Assembly (NCBI RefSeq): GCF_014648095.1
Contig: NZ_BMQL01000001.1
Location: 434,001-498,000, forward strand
Reading direction: 5' to 3'
DNA: 64,000 nt
DNA from: Deinococcus ruber
GTDB taxonomy: Bacteria > Deinococcota > Deinococci > Deinococcales > Deinococcaceae
Numbering within the stretch: the first letter of the stretch is position 1; each line of letters begins with the position of its first letter. Both the position numbers and the translations under genes were made by a program. Under the pieces are notes generated by a model. It made no database searches, was not told the origin of the DNA, and saw only the letters and a program-made list of their open reading frames with translations. Shown here piece by piece: positions 59,572-64,000 of this stretch.

Positions 59572-60321
59572 ATGCACGTGGTCACGCTCAATCTCAATGG
59601 CCTGCGAAGCGCCGTCAAAAAAGGCCTGCCCGACTGGATCAGCACGCAGTCGCCCGATGTGCTGCTGCTTCAGGAGGTGCGTGCGGGTCCGATGCCGGAG
59701 GTGTTCGGGGCGCTCGGCTACCATTCGGTGTGGCATCCGGCGCAGCGGCCCGGTTACAGCGGCGTTGCCATTGCCAGCAGAGAACCGCTGGAACAGCTGG
59801 AAACGGGATTCGGTGATGAGCTGCTCGACGCCGAGGGCCGCCTGATTTCGGGGGTACTGGGCGGCGTGCGCTACGCCAGCGTGTATCTGCCGAGCGGGGC
59901 GCGGGGCGAACGCCAGGACTTCAAAGACCGCAGCCTGCCGCTGCTGAGTGCGTGGGCCGCCGACGCCATCTCACGCGGCCCGCTGGTGCTGGGCGGCGAC
60001 TTCAACGTGGCCCATACCGAACTCGACATCAAAAACTGGCGCAGCAACCAGAAGAACAGCGGCTTTCTGCCGCACGAACGCGCCTGGATGACCGAACTGC
60101 TGCAAAGTGGGCTGCACGACAACCACCGCGCCGCTCTGGGCGAACAGGCCGCGTATACCTGGTGGAGCAACCGCGCCGGGGCATATGCCAACGACGTGGG
60201 CTGGCGCATCGATTATCTACTGTCGAGCGGCGTTCGGCTCGGGCAGGTGCAGGCACATAGGGCGGCCCGGCTGTCCGACCATGCACCGCTCAGCGGAATC
60301 CTCACGAACATGCTAGACTGA
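59572..60321 (+). CDS. xth: Exodeoxyribonuclease III / AP endonuclease
   Basis: A 249-residue enzyme of base-excision repair that cleaves 5' to abasic sites. Active-site motifs are LNLNGLRSAVKKGL (Asn), LLLQEVR (Glu metal ligand), VLGGDFNVAHTELDIKN (Asp/Asn), WWSNRAGAYANDVGWRIDYLL and SDHAPL (Asp-His). Length is normal. TATGCT six bases before ATG 59572 is the leaderless -10. It ends two bases before an extended -10 box that probably drives rnr. Confidence 0.95.
   Translation: MHVVTLNLNGLRSAVKKGLPDWISTQSPDVLLLQEVRAGPMPEVFGALGYHSVWHPAQRPGYSGVAIASREPLEQLETGFGDELLDAEGRLISGVLGGVRYASVYLPSGARGERQDFKDRSLPLLSAWAADAISRGPLVLGGDFNVAHTELDIKNWRSNQKNSGFLPHERAWMTELLQSGLHDNHRAALGEQAAYTWWSNRAGAYANDVGWRIDYLLSSGVRLGQVQAHRAARLSDHAPLSGILTNMLD
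60311..60319 (+). promoter_or_regulatory. Extended -10 promoter candidate for rnr
   Basis: TGC followed by TAGACT, identical to the element at 4302-4310. There is no good -35. The box lies within the last codons of xth, so rnr transcription would start just after the xth stop, leaving a 210-nt leader. Confidence 0.45.
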
Positions 60322-60540
60322 GGTCGCTTCCGGGCAGAGGCAGCAAGAAGGTGTTGTATGCAGGCCCGTGACAAGCAATCCTCGCCGGAGCGGATGGGTT
60401 GGAAAATCCCGCCCTGTGCAGCTAGAGAGTCCGGTACATCGGCCTGAACATCCAAAGGAGCGCACTTTTTCGCGCAAGATATCCTTGTTCAGACGAGGGA
60501 TGTACGGCACCGCCCGCGAGCGAAAACCAAAAGGTGTTGA
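60320..60540. other. Leader region of rnr
   Basis: 221 bp without a gene. AAAGGTG four bases before ATG 60541 is the ribosome site. CGCACTTTTTCGCGC and other GC/AT switches suggest a structured leader, but no known riboswitch or RNA thermometer pattern is recognised. Confidence 0.4.
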
Positions 60541-63500
60541 ATGCCAAAGAGCAGCAAGGAGCGCGGAGCCAAGTCGTCCGTCGCCACTCCGCCGAAACGA
60601 GCGGAGAACAAGAATACCGAGGATCAGGCGGTGTCCACCGTGGCGCAGCCGCAGAAGACCAGGCGGCCACGCAAGACCGCTGAAATCGTCGCCGCCAACG
60701 AACTCATTTCCCCCGTCACCACATCAACCGCCGTCCTCTCTCCCACCGAACCCACCACGGTTGCCGAAATCGTCCCGCCCGCCACGCCAACCACTGCCAG
60801 GAAGCCGGGCCGGGGCCGCAAAGCGCCTGCTCAGACAGCCGATACTGCGAGCGAAGAGCCAGCTCTGGAACCCGCCGTTCAGCCCGCAGCACCGGTCAAG
60901 GCCGGGCGGGGTGGCAGGCGTGTCCGGCAGCCGGAAGCCGAGGCTCAGCCGGTGCTGCTTGCCGAGCCGCTGCCCGCCGAAACTGCTCAGATGGAACTGC
61001 TGGAAGTCGGCACGCTGGAGGCCGAACCGGTCGAACTGATCAGCGCCCCTGCCGAGGTTGACCCTGCCCCCAAACAGAAGCGCCGGGGCGGAAAGCGTGC
61101 CAGCGTCTCGCCTGTTCTGGCAGAGACCGTTTCACCTGTACAGACTGGCGACCTTTCGGCAGATGACGACAGCGCGGCACAGAGCCTCGCTGAAAACGCG
61201 CAACTGCCGGAACCGACCTCCGAGCCGGTGCTGGACGTTGTTGCCACCGCAGAGCCTGTACAGGCCGAGCCACAGCCTCACGTCAAGGAAAGCACCGGAC
61301 GCCGTGGACGCAGACCCAAGGCCGCGACACTCGAAGCCCCCATTTCCGACAGTGCAGAGGCCGACACCGACACAGTGGAAGCCGATGCTGCCGTCGCTGC
61401 GCCGACCCCCGCCGAGGTGCCTGCCGATCCTGAGACAGCCGAACCGGAAGCGGTTTCGGTTGCCGAAGAGACGCCCGCCCAAGCCGAGCCTGTCCCCGCC
61501 ACGCCCCCCGTCAAGCAGCGTGGTCGCCGTCCTCGCAAGGCCACAGCCGCCGAGATCGCGGCAGTTTCAGGGCTGCCGATGGTGACGCCCGACGTGCAGC
61601 CCAGCAGCGAACCTGTTCAGGCGAGCGAGCCGGAACTGCTGCCCCAGATCGTGCTCGAAACGCTGCCCGTGCTGGAAGACGCGCCCATCACCGAGGACGA
61701 GCCAGACCCCCTGCCCGCGAGCAAGCCTCGCCGGGGACGCAAGAGCACCAAAACCGCCGCGCCGGAAGCCGAGGCCGCCCAGCCCGTCACCGACGCCGAA
61801 CCCGTTGCTGCTCCTCGCCGTGGCCGCCGACCCGCACAGCCCACTGCCGAAGTCGCCGTGACGCCGGCAACCAGCGCGGCTGTCAGTACCCTTGTGCCGC
61901 TGGCCGCTCAGCATGCCGAAGCAGGCAACGAAGCCGACACCCACAGCAGCGACGCCGATCCGGCCCGCCTGCTGGTGGTCGAGCAGCTCCGCAAGCTGGG
62001 CCGCCCGGTGCATATCCGCGATTTCGAGCGCAGCTTTACCCGTCAGGGGCGTGAGAAACTGGGCGAGCACAAAAGCGACCTCGAACAGCTGCTCGACGAT
62101 CTCGTTCACGAGGGCCAGGTCATCCGCACCCGCAAGCGCACCTACGGCCTGCCAGAAGCGATGAATCTGGTGCGCGGCAGATTTCAGGCGTCAGCCAGCG
62201 GCTTCGGCTTCGTGATTCCCGATTCGGGCGGCGACGATTACTACATTCCCGAAGGGCGCACGATGGAAGCCTGGAACGGCGACACCGTGCTGATTCGCCC
62301 GGAAGGACGCGGCGGACGGCGCGGCGACAGTCCGGCGGGCGTGGTGGTGCGCGTGGTGACACGTGCCCGCACACAGCTCGTGGGCAGCCTGGAGCACTCG
62401 CACGGCTACGCCTTCCTGAAGCCCGACGATACCCGCGCCCGCCACCGCATCATGCTGGTGCCCGAAGGCCTGGAAGGGCTGCCCGACGGTGCCCGCCTCG
62501 TGACCGAGCTGTACTGGCCGGAAAATACCGGCGAGGACGAAGCGTATGGGCAGGTGCTGCGCGTGCTGGGAAACGAGGACGATCCCGAGACCGAGACGCA
62601 GGCAGTGGTCGTCAAGTACGGCCTGCGCGACGAATTCCCACCGGAAGTGCTTCAGGAAGCAGAGGCCATTCCCGCACAGATTCCCGAGTCGGCGCTGTTC
62701 GGGCGGCTCGACCTGCGCGACTACAACATCTTCACGGTGGATGGACGCGACGCCAAAGACTTTGACGACGCCATTCACATCCAGCCCACACCCGAGGGAA
62801 ACTTCGTGGTGGGCGTGCATATCGCGGATGTCAGCCACTACGTACAGGGCGGCCACCCGCTCGACGACGAGGCGTATGCCCGTGCCACCAGCGTGTATCT
62901 GCCGGGCCGCGTGCTGCCGATGCTGCCCGAGCACCTGAGCAACGGCGTGTGCAGCCTGGTGCCCGACCAGGACCGCCTGACCATGACGGCGCTGATCGAG
63001 CTGAATATCGACGGCGACATTCTGGATGTGAAGATCGCGCCCAGCGTGATTCGCAGCAAGGCCCGCCTGACCTACGACGAGGTGCAGGCGTACAGCGAGG
63101 CCGTCGCCACCCTGCCCGACTTCGCCCGCAACCTCGAAGGCGACCTGCATCTGCTGCTGAAGATCACCAGCAAACTGCGTCAGCGCAGGCTGCGCGAGGG
63201 TGCGCTCGACTTCAAGATGCGTGAAGTGCGCGTGGATGTGGGCAAGGATGGCCACATGGAACTCGTGCCGGTGCGCGAGGAAACCGCACGCGGCATGATC
63301 GAAGACCTGATGCTGCTCGCCAACAAGGTCATCGCCAAGTACCTGATCGAACGCAACGTTCCGGCGCTGTTCCGCATTCACGAGGAACCCACGCTGGCCC
63401 GCTTTCAGGAAGTGAGTAGCGCGATTGGACGCCTGGGACTGGCATTCCCCGGCAACGAGCCGACGCCGCAGGCGTATCAGGCGGTGCTGAAGAAGGTGCG

Positions 63501-64000
63501 CGGGACCGGGCAGGAAACCGCCGTCAATACCCTGCTGCTCAGAAGCATGCAGCAGGCCAAGTACGCGGGCGAGAACCTGGGCCATTTCGGGCTGGCTTTC
63601 GACGAGTACCTGCACTTCACTTCTCCTATTCGCCGTTACCCCGACCTGCTGGTTCACCGCGTGCTGAAGGCGAGCCTGCTGGGTGAGCTGAGCGAGCGCG
63701 ACAAGGCTGAACTGCACGCCAAACTCGCCGAGATGGGACGGCACACCAGCGAACGCGAGCGCACCGCCGCCGAAGCCGAGCGCGACCTGACCAAGTACTA
63801 TCAGGCGAAGTGGGCGCAGGAGAACGAAGGCGGCGTGTTCGAGGGCTACGTGTCGGGCGTCATCGCCAGTGGCCTGTTCGTGTCGCTGGAGAACGGCGTC
63901 GAAGGGCGCATCCACATTTCCAATCTCGAAGACGACTACTACCACTACATCGAAGACGCGGGCATCCTGAAGGGCAGAAGTTCGGGCCGCATCTTCCGAA
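60541..64000 (+). CDS. rnr: Ribonuclease R with long N-terminal extension (partial)
   Basis: 1153 codons reach the window edge without a stop. A helix-turn-helix region (about 475-540, RLLVVEQLRKLGRPVHIRDF) and two cold-shock domains precede the RNB nuclease domain. Its metal Asp set is in VDGRDAKDFDDAI (Asp734, 740, 742, 743). The C-terminal S1 domain begins at about 1105 (GVFEGYVSGVIASGLFVSL) and is cut by the window. RNase R degrades structured RNA 3' to 5'. Residues 1-470 are an unusual low-complexity extension with eight basic patches, for example RRPRK (41), GRRGRRPK (253), RGRRPRK (327) and PRRGRRP (425), separated by acidic Pro/Ala/Glu spacers. Confidence 0.93.
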   Translation, partial: MPKSSKERGAKSSVATPPKRAENKNTEDQAVSTVAQPQKTRRPRKTAEIVAANELISPVTTSTAVLSPTEPTTVAEIVPPATPTTARKPGRGRKAPAQTADTASEEPALEPAVQPAAPVKAGRGGRRVRQPEAEAQPVLLAEPLPAETAQMELLEVGTLEAEPVELISAPAEVDPAPKQKRRGGKRASVSPVLAETVSPVQTGDLSADDDSAAQSLAENAQLPEPTSEPVLDVVATAEPVQAEPQPHVKESTGRRGRRPKAATLEAPISDSAEADTDTVEADAAVAAPTPAEVPADPETAEPEAVSVAEETPAQAEPVPATPPVKQRGRRPRKATAAEIAAVSGLPMVTPDVQPSSEPVQASEPELLPQIVLETLPVLEDAPITEDEPDPLPASKPRRGRKSTKTAAPEAEAAQPVTDAEPVAAPRRGRRPAQPTAEVAVTPATSAAVSTLVPLAAQHAEAGNEADTHSSDADPARLLVVEQLRKLGRPVHIRDFERSFTRQGREKLGEHKSDLEQLLDDLVHEGQVIRTRKRTYGLPEAMNLVRGRFQASASGFGFVIPDSGGDDYYIPEGRTMEAWNGDTVLIRPEGRGGRRGDSPAGVVVRVVTRARTQLVGSLEHSHGYAFLKPDDTRARHRIMLVPEGLEGLPDGARLVTELYWPENTGEDEAYGQVLRVLGNEDDPETETQAVVVKYGLRDEFPPEVLQEAEAIPAQIPESALFGRLDLRDYNIFTVDGRDAKDFDDAIHIQPTPEGNFVVGVHIADVSHYVQGGHPLDDEAYARATSVYLPGRVLPMLPEHLSNGVCSLVPDQDRLTMTALIELNIDGDILDVKIAPSVIRSKARLTYDEVQAYSEAVATLPDFARNLEGDLHLLLKITSKLRQRRLREGALDFKMREVRVDVGKDGHMELVPVREETARGMIEDLMLLANKVIAKYLIERNVPALFRIHEEPTLARFQEVSSAIGRLGLAFPGNEPTPQAYQAVLKKVRGTGQETAVNTLLLRSMQQAKYAGENLGHFGLAFDEYLHFTSPIRRYPDLLVHRVLKASLLGELSERDKAELHAKLAEMGRHTSERERTAAEAERDLTKYYQAKWAQENEGGVFEGYVSGVIASGLFVSLENGVEGRIHISNLEDDYYHYIEDAGILKGRSSGRIFR

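Overview
The window looks like a chromosomal segment of a Deinococcus species. It is GC-rich and carries a 14-subunit nuo operon with Thermus/Deinococcus-type subunits, a SpoVS gene in a lineage that does not sporulate, and a radiation/desiccation-type palindrome directly upstream of the gyrB promoter. At least 15 genes have a TANNNT -10 box only 6-9 nt from the start codon, which is the layout of leaderless transcripts. No rRNA, CRISPR array, intact transposase or prophage is visible. One tRNA gene (Arg, anticodon CCG) is present.

Layout. 1-4.6 kb: end of a probable methyltransferase, a DUF2132 gene, gyrB with its damage-type operator, a small membrane protein, a SIS-domain protein and tRNA-Arg. 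4.6-9.7 kb: a membrane-anchored parvulin-type isomerase, a DUF4388 protein, NDH-2 and a LacI-type regulator. 9.8-12.6 kb: a three-gene copper and cytochrome-oxidase assembly operon (PCuAC, SCO1, CtaG), then deoD. 12.8-15.9 kb: rsmB, spoVS, tyrA. 15.9-31.5 kb (minus strand): nuoA-N in the order A-B-C-D-(DinB)-E-F-G-H-I-J-K-L-M-N. A DinB-fold gene is translationally locked between nuoD and nuoE, and nuoA probably starts at an ATC codon. 31.8-42.4 kb: an AT-richer methyltransferase, a receiver-like/histidine kinase, an M3 peptidase, a GNAT enzyme, queA, a NYN protein, ppc and a YmdB-type phosphodiesterase. 42.4-43.1 kb: a foldback element with two 155-bp inverted arms. 43.2-46.9 kb: an Fdh-like molybdoenzyme with a DUF1641 partner. 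47.3-48 kb: an AT-rich polymorphic-toxin relic with a probable immunity gene. 48-51 kb: a five-gene overlapping operon pairing an Ig/cohesin-like lipoprotein with a dockerin protein. 51-64 kb: an MFS exporter, a BMP-type binding protein, miaA, hsp20, an RHH protein, a subtilase, an SDR, an App1-type phosphatase, xth, and RNase R with a roughly 470-residue basic-patch extension that runs off the window.

Two features run across the whole window. The first is a family of about eleven intergenic hairpins whose arms are degenerate 7-bp tandem repeats. The heptamer differs from copy to copy (GCTATGA, GCTTGTG, GTGATGG or GGAAGTG types) but the architecture is constant. Six of them lie inside operons, five at the spaced junctions of nuo. 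The second is the nearly fixed 6-nt gap between -10 box and start codon.

Metabolically the window centres on respiration: complex I, the alternative NDH-2, copper delivery to cytochrome oxidase, and formate or related oxidation. Around this sit tRNA/rRNA modification (queA, miaA, rsmB) and DNA and RNA maintenance (gyrB, xth, rnr). The least explained parts are the cohesin/dockerin operon, the toxin relic, the heptamer hairpins and the RNase R extension.
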